Positions 1 through 8,137 of a stretch of DNA of 64,000 nt are shown here, one piece after another. The DNA comes from Jiangella asiatica (GTDB lineage: Bacteria > Actinomycetota > Actinomycetes > Jiangellales > Jiangellaceae). Each line of letters starts with the position of its first letter. The first letter of the stretch is position 1. Below the pieces are notes generated by a model. That model did not search any database. It was not told where the DNA came from and worked only from the letters and a program-made list of their open reading frames with translations. The translations under genes were made by a program, and so were the position numbers. The stretch lies in the NCBI RefSeq assembly GCF_004349065.1, contig NZ_SMKZ01000025.1, positions 25,044-89,043 of the forward strand. The letters are read 5' to 3'.

Positions 1-2049
1 CGCCGCGGCAGCGCGGCCGTTCTCGTCGGGGATCAGGTCGAACCGGAGCGCCAGGGCGTAGGCGGTCTGCGCGTCGCTGGTCATCGTCCCGTCGTCGTGC
101 ACGTACGCCGCCGCGAAGGCCGCGGCGACCTCGTCGGCCAGGGCGTCGTACCGCTCGGTCTCCGCGGCGAGCCCCAGTGCCTCGGCCATGCGCGCGACGA
201 TGCGCGTCGACCGCGCGAAGTACGCCGTCGCCACCAGATAGCGGTCGGTACGCGCGTCGGCCGGGTCCTCGGGAGGTGCCGCCGGATCGAGCCAGTCGCC
301 GAGCTGGAATCCGGTGTCCCACCGTCGTGACGGGCCCGACAGGCGCTCGACGAGGTCCACCCAGCGGCGCGCGCTGTCGAACTGCGCGTCGAGCACGCCG
401 AGGTCGGCGAACCGCTCGTAGAGCGTCCACGGCAGCAGCGTGGCGACGTCGCCCCACGCCGCGCCCGGACGCAGCGGCGTCCACATCTGGTGCGCGGGGA
501 TGACCGGCACGTACCAGGGCACCGTCCCGTCGGGCAACTGCTCGATCGCGACGTCGCGCAGCCAGCCCGACAGCATGCCGCTCACGTCGAACAGGTACGA
601 CGCGGTCGGCCCGAAGACCTGGATGTCGCCGGTCCAGCCGACCCGCTCGTCGCGCTGGGGGCAGTCGGTCGGGATGTCGACGACGTTGCCCCTCATGCCC
701 CACACGACGTTGTCGTGCAGGCGGTTGAGCAGCGGGTCGGACGACTCGAACCAGCCGGTGCGCTCAAGGTCGGTGTGGATGACCCGGGCGACGATCGAAC
801 CGTCGCCGGCCGCGGCGTCGAGGTCGCCGGGCCAGCCGGACACCTCGACGTAGCGGAAGCCGTGGAACGTGAAACGTGGCTCCCACTCCTCGCCGTCCGG
901 GCGTCCGGCCAAGGTGTACGTGTCGGTGGAGCGCGCCTCTCGCAACGGCCGGGTGTACAGCTCGCCGTCCTGGAGCACCTCCGCGGTGCGCAGTGAGACC
1001 GACGCGCCCGCCTCGCCGGTCGCGCGGATGCGCACGCGCCCGACGAGGTTCTGGCCGAAGTCGAGGATGTGGCGGCCGCTGGGGCTGGTGAGCACCGCGA
1101 CGGGCGCGACGTCCTGGGTACGGCGGACCGGGGGTGCGGTCGGTGCCACGAGCGTCGCGGGATCGCGGTGGCGCACCGAGACGACCTCCCAGGCGCTGTC
1201 GTCGAAGCCCGCGCGGGACCACCCCGGCTGCTCCTCGCGGGCGTCGTGGTCCTCGCCGTCGTAGATGCCGGTGCGGATGATCGGGCTGGGTGCGGCGCGC
1301 CACGAGGGATCGGTGGCGACCACCTCGCGCGTGCCGTCGGCGTAGGTCAGCTCGAGCTGCCCGAGGAACGACAGGTCGTAGCCGTAGAGGTTGCGGAAGC
1401 CGCCCCGCCACCCCAGACGGCCGCGGTACCAACCGTCGCCGAGCCACGCGCCGATGGCGTTCTGGCCGGGCCGGACGAGCCCGGTGACGTCGTAGGTGTA
1501 GTAGCGCAGCCGTTCGCCGTAGACCGTCCACCCCGGCGACAGGGTGTCGTCGCCGACCCGCTCACCGTTGATCTCGGCCTCGTACAATCCGTGCGCCGTC
1601 GCGTACAGCCGTGCGCGCACCAGGCCGGCGCGCGCCTCGAAGTCCCGGCGAACGATCGACGGGCGGCGCTCGTCGGAGTCGGGGTCCTCGTTCCAGGTGG
1701 CACCGACCGGCCGGGCGACCCAGTCCGCGGGGGCGAGCAGGCCCACTTCGACGGTGGCCGGATCGGACGGCGCCGACCATGCACCGTTCGTCCCACGGAC
1801 GGCGACCCGGACCGTCGCCGCCTCGCGCGATCGCAGCGGCGAGGCGGGCCACGGCACGAGGATCTGCTCGGCGGACTCCACCTCGTACGAGTGGATGTTG
1901 CCGTTCCTGACGATGTCGATCCGGTAGGCGGTCTGCCGCCAGCCCGACGGCGCCGACCGTACCCGCCACGACAGGCGCGGTCGCGGCTCGCCGATGCCCA
2001 GAGCGTCCCGATGGTGTTCGAAGCGGGGTGCGTCGACGACGGTCGCCAT
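1..2049 (-). CDS. GH78 alpha-L-rhamnosidase, 3' end cut by window
   Basis: Probable GH78 alpha-L-rhamnosidase, which removes terminal L-rhamnose from plant glycans or glycosides. 683 residues are in the window and the frame is still open at base 1, so the C-terminal part lies outside. The order of domains fits the family: an N-terminal fibronectin-like/beta region (about 1-110), a jelly-roll region with WYRGRLGWRGG and YDLSFLGQLELTYADG, then the start of the (alpha/alpha)6 catalytic barrel with PTDCPQRDERVGWTGD, the GH78 hallmark that carries catalytic acids. No signal peptide is visible, so it is probably cytoplasmic. The ATG at 2049 is the natural start. It is divergent from the SDR gene, and a LacI-like operator lies just upstream. 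Confidence 0.9.
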   Translation of the reverse strand, partial: MATVVDAPRFEHHRDALGIGEPRPRLSWRVRSAPSGWRQTAYRIDIVRNGNIHSYEVESAEQILVPWPASPLRSREAATVRVAVRGTNGAWSAPSDPATVEVGLLAPADWVARPVGATWNEDPDSDERRPSIVRRDFEARAGLVRARLYATAHGLYEAEINGERVGDDTLSPGWTVYGERLRYYTYDVTGLVRPGQNAIGAWLGDGWYRGRLGWRGGFRNLYGYDLSFLGQLELTYADGTREVVATDPSWRAAPSPIIRTGIYDGEDHDAREEQPGWSRAGFDDSAWEVVSVRHRDPATLVAPTAPPVRRTQDVAPVAVLTSPSGRHILDFGQNLVGRVRIRATGEAGASVSLRTAEVLQDGELYTRPLREARSTDTYTLAGRPDGEEWEPRFTFHGFRYVEVSGWPGDLDAAAGDGSIVARVIHTDLERTGWFESSDPLLNRLHDNVVWGMRGNVVDIPTDCPQRDERVGWTGDIQVFGPTASYLFDVSGMLSGWLRDVAIEQLPDGTVPWYVPVIPAHQMWTPLRPGAAWGDVATLLPWTLYERFADLGVLDAQFDSARRWVDLVERLSGPSRRWDTGFQLGDWLDPAAPPEDPADARTDRYLVATAYFARSTRIVARMAEALGLAAETERYDALADEVAAAFAAAYVHDDGTMTSDAQTAYALALRFDLIPDENGRAAAA

Positions 2050-2068
2050 GCCGGGTCTCCCTCATGGA

Positions 2069-2082
2069 TCGAAACGATTCAA
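2069..2082. promoter_or_regulatory. LacI-type operator between rhamnosidase and SDR genes
   Basis: TCGAAACGATTCAA contains the near-symmetric GAAaCGaTTC core typical of LacI-family operators. On the minus strand a TATCTT -10-like box (2083-2088) is immediately upstream, so the operator would cover the rhamnosidase transcription start, a classical repression geometry. A similar site is at 4061-4076. No LacI gene is in the window. Confidence 0.5.
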
Positions 2083-2163
2083 GATAGTCTAGGGCCACTG
2101 CCGCCGCGGCGCTGACCGGCGGCGTCTCGTCCCGCTCCACACGCGGCTGAACAGGAGATCCAG

Positions 2164-2991
2164 GTGATCGGCGTCACCGGTAGTGGCGGCAAGCTGGGCA
2201 AGGCAACAGTGGCGCGGCTGCGAGCCGACGGCCACGACGTCATGGGCTTCGACCTGGCGGGCCCTCCGGGCGCGGGGTTCACCCGCGTCAACCTGACCGA
2301 CTTCGGGCAGACGCTCGACGCGTTCCTGTCGGTCACCGCCCGCCACCACGGCCTCGACGCCCTGGTGCACCTGGCCGCGATCCCTGTGAACGGGCTCGTG
2401 CCCGACGCCGCCACCTTTCACAACAACGTGACGGTGTCGTTCAACGCGCTGTTCGCCGCCCATCGCGCCGGCATCCGCACCATCGTCCTCGCGTCGAGTA
2501 TCACCGCCATGGGATTCCCGTTCGACGAAGCGCCGCCGGCCCTCCCCGTCGACGAGACCTACACCCGCGCCACCAACACCTACGGATTGGGAAAGGTCGC
2601 TGAGGAGGCGATGGCGGCGCAGCTCGTCACCTGGGCCCACGGCACCTCGATCACGGCGCTGCGCTTCACGAACGTCGTCGCCGAGGACGAGTACGCCACC
2701 TTCGAGCGGGCGGAGGATCCGGGCTACCGCCGCGACCTCCTCGGATCGTGGGTCGACGCGCGCGACGGTGCCCGGGCCATCGCGCTCGCGCTCGCGGCGG
2801 CTCAGCCGGGCTTCGAGGTGTACAACGTGGCGGCACCGGAGTCGGGCTCGCGCATCCCCTCGCGGCGGCTGGCCGCGGACTGGTTCCCGGGGACCCCGGT
2901 CGCCGACGACCTCGGCGAGTACGAGTCGCTCATGTCCACCCGCAAGATCCGCGAGCGGCTCGGGTTCGTCGCGGCGCACGACTGGCGCTGA
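2164..2991 (+). CDS. Extended SDR NAD(P)-dependent sugar dehydrogenase/epimerase
   Basis: Short-chain dehydrogenase/reductase of the extended (epimerase/uronate-dehydrogenase-like) type, 275 residues. The N-terminus starts directly with the nucleotide-binding beta-alpha-beta (VTGSGGKLGKATV), an acidic residue ends strand 2 (FDLAG), and the active site has the SS triplet (VLASSITAMG) and YGLGK around residue 140. The GTG at 2164 is supported by AGGAGA 5 nt upstream. It sits inside a sugar-glycan locus, divergent from a rhamnosidase and 13 bp from the convergent GH43-like gene. It could oxidise a released sugar at C1 to a lactone or act as an epimerase. Because no Gfo/Idh apiose dehydrogenase is present, it is a candidate for that step, but this is inference. 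Confidence 0.75.
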   Translation: MIGVTGSGGKLGKATVARLRADGHDVMGFDLAGPPGAGFTRVNLTDFGQTLDAFLSVTARHHGLDALVHLAAIPVNGLVPDAATFHNNVTVSFNALFAAHRAGIRTIVLASSITAMGFPFDEAPPALPVDETYTRATNTYGLGKVAEEAMAAQLVTWAHGTSITALRFTNVVAEDEYATFERAEDPGYRRDLLGSWVDARDGARAIALALAAAQPGFEVYNVAAPESGSRIPSRRLAADWFPGTPVADDLGEYESLMSTRKIRERLGFVAAHDWR

Positions 2992-3004
2992 GGCCCAGCC
3001 GTCG

Positions 3005-4003
3005 TCACAGCGACGACCACGCCACCCCGATGCCCCGGTGCTCGGGCAGCGCGTAGCCGCCGACGTCGACCGGGGACTTCAGCCGTCGGACCGCACAGTA
3101 ATAGTGGTGCAGGCGGTCCTGGTGCCGGATCACCGACGGCTTGTGAGCGTGCCAGTCGTCGAGGCTGCCCGGTGCTCCCACACCGACCAGGACGTCACCG
3201 GTCTTGACCCACGTGACGAGGTCGTCGGAGACGGCGACCAGCTCTTGCGCGTGTCCGTCGCCGCCGAGGCCGAAGTAGAACATCACCCACGTGCCGTCGG
3301 GTGCCCGGAGGACGCACGGGTCGGAGGCGAACCGCTCGTCTGGCGAGCCCGGACCGCCGTTCGGCAGCAGCGGCTCGTCGGCGACGCGACCCCAGTGCAC
3401 GAGGTCGTCCGACACCGCCGCCCCGGTCTGCTCGATCCAGCGGCCGTCGTCGCGGTCCTTGGCGTTGTAGAACAACCAGTACCTGCCGTCGTGGCGCATC
3501 AGCCAGGACTTGTAGAGACCGCCGCGCTCCCACCGGCCGCCGTCCTCGGGACGAAGGAGCTCGCCGTGCTCCTCCCAATGCAGGAGGTCGCGGCTGCGGA
3601 CGATGCCGATGACGGCCGAGCCGTGCTCGTAGCCGGCCTGCGGATAGGCGTGGTACGTGCCGTAGTGCCACCCGTCGACGGTGACCAGCTCGCCGTCGCC
3701 CGTGAGGTCGTTGTCGCGCAGGATCGACGTCAATGCGGTGTTGTAGCGACGGTGCGGCGAGGTGGGGTCGCGCGGGAGGACGAGCGTGGGACTCGACCAC
3801 GTCCGGCCGTCGAACCACGACACGCCGGTCTGATAGCCGATGCCGTCCCAGCCGACGACGGTCATGCCCAACTTCCCGTCGCGCCGGAAGGCGAACGGGC
3901 AGTCCACGCCGTGGCTGTTCCAGTCGCCGGCCCGCCAGGTCGGCGCGATCACCAGCTCGGCGGAGCGATCGGTCGGTCTCACGTAGGGCGGCAGAACGGC
4001 CAT
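3005..4003 (-). CDS. Five-bladed beta-propeller glycosidase (GH43/GH32-like)
   Basis: 332-residue cytoplasmic protein with the repeated blades of the five-bladed beta-propeller glycosidase clan: SRDLLHWEEHGELL, SDDLVHWGRV and SDDLVTWVKTG are the typical blade edges, with acidic residues at DCPF and SDPCVL (about residue 230). The family (GH43, GH32, GH117, GH130) cannot be fixed by eye. The ATG at 4003 is preferred because GGAG lies 10 nt upstream and the longer reading would run through the operator and into the divergent gene. It is divergent from the (alpha/alpha)6 glycosidase, so both probably respond to the same LacI-type operator. It likely trims arabinose-, galactose- or xylose-type residues. 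Confidence 0.7.
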   Translation of the reverse strand: MAVLPPYVRPTDRSAELVIAPTWRAGDWNSHGVDCPFAFRRDGKLGMTVVGWDGIGYQTGVSWFDGRTWSSPTLVLPRDPTSPHRRYNTALTSILRDNDLTGDGELVTVDGWHYGTYHAYPQAGYEHGSAVIGIVRSRDLLHWEEHGELLRPEDGGRWERGGLYKSWLMRHDGRYWLFYNAKDRDDGRWIEQTGAAVSDDLVHWGRVADEPLLPNGGPGSPDERFASDPCVLRAPDGTWVMFYFGLGGDGHAQELVAVSDDLVTWVKTGDVLVGVGAPGSLDDWHAHKPSVIRHQDRLHHYYCAVRRLKSPVDVGGYALPEHRGIGVAWSSL

Positions 4004-4060
4004 GAACACAGGGCTCCGGGGGAGACGCTCGCGTTGACACGCGATGGCGGATCTGGTCGG

Positions 4061-4076
4061 ATTGAAACGTGTCAAT
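4061..4076. promoter_or_regulatory. LacI-type operator overlapping a start codon
   Basis: ATTGAAACGTGTCAAT is a quasi-palindrome with a central CG and TTGA/TCAA arms, as in LacI/GalR-family operators. It lies between two divergent glycosidase genes. The first possible GTG of the plus-strand gene (4069) is inside it. A TTGACA box is at 4034-4039. Confidence 0.5.
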
Positions 4077-6171
4077 CCATCCTACCGTCCCGGCCGTGGA
4101 CCGCCGGGATCTCGTCGATCGGCACCGCGTCCATCTCACCGCCGCAGCTCCCGAGTCGCCGCTCAGCGTCGGCAACGGAGACTTCTGCTTCACCGCGGAC
4201 TGCACCGGACTCCAGACCCTCGCCGACTGGCACACCCGGGCCAGCGCGAGGCGCGACGAGCGCAGCGCCACACCGCTCGGGACGCAGTCCTCGTGGGCCT
4301 TCCACTGGGCGCCGAACCCGGACGGAGTGACGCTGGCCGACACCGAGCGGCAATACCCCGACCCGGCCGGTCGCGAGCTGAGCTTCCCGACGGCGTACGA
4401 CTGGCGGCTGTCCGACGAGGAGGCCCGGCGCCTCCAGCCCGCGGGGCACTACTTCTGGACCAACCCGCAGCGGCTGCATCTCGGCCGGGTCGCCTACGTG
4501 CTCCGCTCGCCGGACACGCGTGCTCCCGTCGTGACCCCGGGGCCGATCGACGACGTCGACCAGACGCTCGACCTGTGGACCGGTATCTTGACCAGCGCCT
4601 TCTCCCTCGAGGGGCGGCGCACCACCACCCGTACCGCCGTCCATCCGCACCGTGACGTCCTCGCCGTGCACGCCGCGTCCGGCCTGTTCGCCGGCGGCGA
4701 CGCCCGGCTGCGGGTCTCGTTCGGCGCCGTGGACGACACCTTCGAAGCCGAGGAACGCACGGACGACCCCGACGCGCACCGGAGCATCGTCGAGCTGACC
4801 GACGCGCGCACCGTCGTCGTCCGGCGGGCCGTCGACGACGCCTGCTACGTCGTGCGCGCACACGTGGTGGGCGCCTCGTTCGAGCACACCGACCGCCACG
4901 CGCTCGACGTCGTGCCCGAGGGCGACGGCGTCCACCTGGTGGTGGAGTTCACCCCCGGGCCGTCCGACGAGCCGCTGCCCAGCGCGGCGGCGGTCTTCGC
5001 GGAATCCGAGCGGCACTGGGAGCGCTTCTGGCGCTCCGGGGCCGTGGTCGACTTCAGCGGCAGCAGCGACCCCCGCGCGGGCGAGCTCGAACGCCGCGTG
5101 GTCCTGTCGCAGTACCTCACCGCGATCCAGTGCGCGGGGACGCTGCCGCCGCAGGAGAGCGGCCTGGTCTGCAACTCGTGGGCCGGCAAGTTCCATCTCG
5201 AGATGCACTGGTGGCACGCGGCGCACTTCCCGATGTGGGGCCGGCCCGAGCTGCTCGAGCCGAGTCTGGAGTGGTACCGGTCGATCCTCCCCGTCGCCCG
5301 GCGCAACGCCGAGCGCAACGGCTACCGCGGGGCGCGCTGGCCGAAGCACGTCGGCCCGGAGGGGGTCGAGAGCCCCAACGACATCGGGCCGCTGCTGGTG
5401 TGGCAGCAGCCGCACCCGGTGTACTTCGCCGAGCTCGTGTTCCGCGCCCGCGGCGACGACCCGGCCGTACTGGAGGCCTACGGCGACCTCGTCGACGAGA
5501 CCGCGGAGTTCCTCAGCTCGCTGCTGTGGTGGCGCGACGGCGAGGCGCACCTCGCACCGCCGGTCATGCCGGCACAGGAGCGCTACGAGGCCGCCACGAC
5601 CTGGGACCCGACGTTCGAGCTCGCCTACGTCGCGTGGGCCCTGGGCGTCGCGTGCGAGTGGCGCCGGCGGCGTGGGCTGGAGGTCCCCGACGCGTGGGAG
5701 CGCGCCATCACGGGCATGGCGCCGCTGCCGACGGCGGACGGGCGCTACGAGGCCGTCCGCGGGCAGTGCGCCGTCATCGACCACCCGTCGCTGCTGGGGG
5801 CGCTCGGGTTCGTACCGGACTCGCCGCTCGTCGACCGCGACACCATGTCAACCACCCTCGACTGGGTCCTCGAGGCCTGGGACTGGCGGACGACGTGGGG
5901 CTGGGACTTCCCGCTGATCGCCATGTGCGCCCGCGAGCTCGGGCGGCTCGACCTCGCGTTCGACACGCTCCTGTCGCCGCGGCCCCGCAACCGCTACCTC
6001 GCGAACGGGCACAACTTCCAGGTGCCGAACCGGCTCCCGCTGTACCTGCCGGGCAACGGCGGGCTGCTCGCGGCGATCGCGATGCTGGTCACGGACAAGA
6101 CCGGCACCGTCGTCGCGGACCTGCCCGACGGCTGGGTCGTCCGGGCCGACGGCTTCCCACCGCGCCCTTAG
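4069..6171 (+). CDS. (alpha/alpha)6-barrel glycosidase-like protein
   Basis: About 700 residues, predicted cytoplasmic. An N-terminal beta-sandwich-like half (opening with LSVGNGDFCFTAD) is followed by a helical half rich in paired aromatics: EMHWWHAAHFPMWGRPE, RGARWPKHVGPEGVESPND and WDWRTTWGWDFP. The layout resembles six-hairpin glycosidases such as GH65 and GH95, but I cannot name the family. The likely general acid is among the acidic residues of GPEGVESPND. Two GTG starts are possible: 4069, inside the operator, or 4096, which better begins the conserved fold (about 691 residues); neither has a clear ribosome site. It probably hydrolyses a rhamnose-, fucose- or galactose-containing side chain released by its neighbours. 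Confidence 0.65.
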   Translation: MSIHPTVPAVDRRDLVDRHRVHLTAAAPESPLSVGNGDFCFTADCTGLQTLADWHTRASARRDERSATPLGTQSSWAFHWAPNPDGVTLADTERQYPDPAGRELSFPTAYDWRLSDEEARRLQPAGHYFWTNPQRLHLGRVAYVLRSPDTRAPVVTPGPIDDVDQTLDLWTGILTSAFSLEGRRTTTRTAVHPHRDVLAVHAASGLFAGGDARLRVSFGAVDDTFEAEERTDDPDAHRSIVELTDARTVVVRRAVDDACYVVRAHVVGASFEHTDRHALDVVPEGDGVHLVVEFTPGPSDEPLPSAAAVFAESERHWERFWRSGAVVDFSGSSDPRAGELERRVVLSQYLTAIQCAGTLPPQESGLVCNSWAGKFHLEMHWWHAAHFPMWGRPELLEPSLEWYRSILPVARRNAERNGYRGARWPKHVGPEGVESPNDIGPLLVWQQPHPVYFAELVFRARGDDPAVLEAYGDLVDETAEFLSSLLWWRDGEAHLAPPVMPAQERYEAATTWDPTFELAYVAWALGVACEWRRRRGLEVPDAWERAITGMAPLPTADGRYEAVRGQCAVIDHPSLLGALGFVPDSPLVDRDTMSTTLDWVLEAWDWRTTWGWDFPLIAMCARELGRLDLAFDTLLSPRPRNRYLANGHNFQVPNRLPLYLPGNGGLLAAIAMLVTDKTGTVVADLPDGWVVRADGFPPRP

Positions 6172-6186
6172 ACCGCGTCCAGCCCC

Positions 6187-6274
6187 AAATGATCACGTTC
6201 AGCACGAGATCTCGTGTCACACCATGCTCGCAATCATGGTGAGGCTCGGGTGATCCTGCTGAACGTGATCATTT
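6187..6274. repeat. Inverted-repeat element, copy 1 (18-bp arms)
   Basis: AAATGATCACGTTCAGCA (6187-6204) is matched exactly in inverse orientation at 6257-6274. Inside are a 14-bp perfect palindrome CACGAGATCTCGTG (6203-6216) and a CACCATG/CATGGTG hairpin (6220-6226/6235-6241). The left half recurs at 59490. It lies between two convergent genes, so it may also serve as a transcription terminator. The structure looks like a miniature or REP-type palindromic element. Confidence 0.8.
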
Positions 6275-6301
6275 CGATCGCGGACACGGTGGTCGCGCGG
6301 C

Positions 6302-7129
6302 TCAGCCCTTCACCGCTCCGGACGTCACGCTGCTCATCACCATGCGGCGGAAGAACAGGAACAGCACGATCAACGGGATGGTCGCGAGCAGCGTCGCGGC
6401 CATGACGACCGGGTAGTCGCTGGTGCCGTGGGTGCCGTTGAGCTGCTGCAGCGCCACCGGGAGCGTGTAGAGGGCGGAGTCGTTGAGGACGAGCAGCGGC
6501 CATAGGTACTCGTTCCAGTTCCACATGAACTGGAACACCGTGAAGCCCGCGATGGCCGGCCGCAGCGCCGGCACGCCGACGTGCCAGAAGACGCGGAGGA
6601 ACCCGGCGCCGTCGACGCGCGCGGCCTCGATCACCTCGTATGAGACCGCCTCGCGGGCGGCCTGGCGCATCCAGAAGATGCCGAACGCGCTGGCCGCTCC
6701 CGGGACGATCAGCGGGAGGTAGGTGTTGATCCAGCCGAGGTCGACGTAGATCTGGAACATCGGAACCAGCATGACGCCGGTGGGCAGCGTCATCGTCACG
6801 AGCAGGATCGCGAACAGCCAGTCGCGGGCGGGGAACCGGAACATCGCGAACACGAAGCCCGAGAGCGCCGCGATGGTGACGGTGACGGCGGTGGCGACGA
6901 CGGACACGAACACCGAGTTGAGGAACGCCTGGTGGAAGTCGACGCTGTCGAACAGCCGGCCGATGTTGGCGACGAGCTGGCTGCCGGGGATGAGCCGGGG
7001 CGGGCTGCCGAAGATGTCCGACGTCCGGCTCGTCGACATCACGACCAGCCAGTAGAACGGGAACGCGAACAGGGCGGCGGCCGGGACCAGCACGAGGTGC
7101 TGGACCCACATCCGTGGGCGGGACTTCAC
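6302..7129 (-). CDS. Carbohydrate ABC transporter permease (MalG type)
   Basis: Second inner-membrane subunit of a CUT1-type sugar importer, 275 residues, six predicted membrane segments beginning with VLVPAAALFAFPFYWLVVM. The EAA loop that contacts the ATPase is intact (YEVIEAARVDGAGFLRVF), about residue 175-200. The GTG start at 7129 overlaps the TGA of the preceding permease (GTGA), and GGAAGGAGCT sits just upstream, which indicates coupled translation. No ATPase gene lies in this operon, as is usual for actinobacteria that share one MsiK-like ATPase among many sugar importers. Confidence 0.93.
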   Translation of the reverse strand: MKSRPRMWVQHLVLVPAAALFAFPFYWLVVMSTSRTSDIFGSPPRLIPGSQLVANIGRLFDSVDFHQAFLNSVFVSVVATAVTVTIAALSGFVFAMFRFPARDWLFAILLVTMTLPTGVMLVPMFQIYVDLGWINTYLPLIVPGAASAFGIFWMRQAAREAVSYEVIEAARVDGAGFLRVFWHVGVPALRPAIAGFTVFQFMWNWNEYLWPLLVLNDSALYTLPVALQQLNGTHGTSDYPVVMAATLLATIPLIVLFLFFRRMVMSSVTSGAVKG

Positions 7130-8085
7130 GACAGCTCCTTCCGGCGCTTTGCGATGACCCTGGCGTTGAGGACCGCGAGCAGGATGAGCACGACGAAGAT
7201 GCCCCAGCCGATGGCGGTGGCGAACCCGAGGTCGGTCGGGACGGTCTGCAGCGTCGCGCCCATGTACCGCACCTGGAGGAACATCATCGTGACCACTGAG
7301 TCGTTCGGGCCGCCCAGCCCGTTGGTCAGCACCTGCGGCTCGGTGAAGATCTGGAAGCCGCTGATCGTGCCGGTGACGGCGACGAAGGCCACGGTGGGCA
7401 GGATCATGGGGATCGTGATCGAGCGCAGGATGCGCCAGGAGCCGGCGCCGTCGAGCCGGGCCGCTTCGTACAGCGTCGGCGGGATCGACGAGATACCCGC
7501 GAGAAAGATGACCACGAAGTAGCCGAAGCTCCGCCAGAAGATCATGATCGAGACGACCAGGCGGACGCCCCACTCGGTGGTCATCCAGGGAACCGACGAC
7601 AGTCCGACCCCCTCGAGGATCGCGTTGATGATGCCGTACTCGTTGGAGAACAGCGACTGGAACACGATCGCGACCGCCACGATCGAGGTCACCTGTGGCA
7701 GGAAGAACATGGTCTGGTACAGGCCGCGGGCGCGCAGTTTCGGCGAGCTGAGCAGCGCCGCGGCACCCAGGGACGCGAGGATGACGGGGACCTGCGCGGT
7801 CAGGAAGATGATGACCGTGTTGCCGAGGGCGTGCGTGAACTCGCCCGAGGAGAACAGCCGGACGAACTGGTCGGGCCCGACCCATTCGATGTCGCCGAGG
7901 CCGTCCCACGACACCATCGACAGGTAGACGGCGAACAGGAGCGGGAACAGGCCGAACGCGGCGAAGAGGATGAAGAACGGCGAGATCGCGAGGTACTCCC
8001 GCCAGTAGCGCAGGAGCGACCTGCGCTTTCTGAGCTGAGGCGTCGTCGTCTTCCCGGGGCGTCGCGTCGTTGCGGTCTGCGTCAT
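7126..8085 (-). CDS. Carbohydrate ABC transporter permease (MalF type)
   Basis: First inner-membrane subunit of the CUT1 sugar importer, 319 residues. It has a basic cytoplasmic N-terminus, six predicted membrane helices (the first near YLAISPFFILFAAFGLFPLL), a periplasm-facing loop after helix 1 and the EAA motif TLYEAARLDGAGSWRIL at about residue 225. It is the middle gene of a binding protein-permease-permease operon, 52 bp after the binding-protein gene and overlapping the next permease by 4 bp. The substrate is inferred only from context: an oligosaccharide or monosaccharide from the pectin/apiose-type glycans handled by the neighbouring glycosidases. Confidence 0.93.
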   Translation of the reverse strand: MTQTATTRRPGKTTTPQLRKRRSLLRYWREYLAISPFFILFAAFGLFPLLFAVYLSMVSWDGLGDIEWVGPDQFVRLFSSGEFTHALGNTVIIFLTAQVPVILASLGAAALLSSPKLRARGLYQTMFFLPQVTSIVAVAIVFQSLFSNEYGIINAILEGVGLSSVPWMTTEWGVRLVVSIMIFWRSFGYFVVIFLAGISSIPPTLYEAARLDGAGSWRILRSITIPMILPTVAFVAVTGTISGFQIFTEPQVLTNGLGGPNDSVVTMMFLQVRYMGATLQTVPTDLGFATAIGWGIFVVLILLAVLNARVIAKRRKELS

Positions 8086-8137
8086 ATGGCCCTCCGCGCG
8101 GGCGGCGCCGTGCCCGGCACCGCCCGCGAATGTCGGA

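Noticed and set aside
6175..6300. Insertion sequence or CRISPR-like array at the palindromic element
   Set aside because: Only one pair of arms, no transposase and no spacer periodicity; treated as a repeat element.
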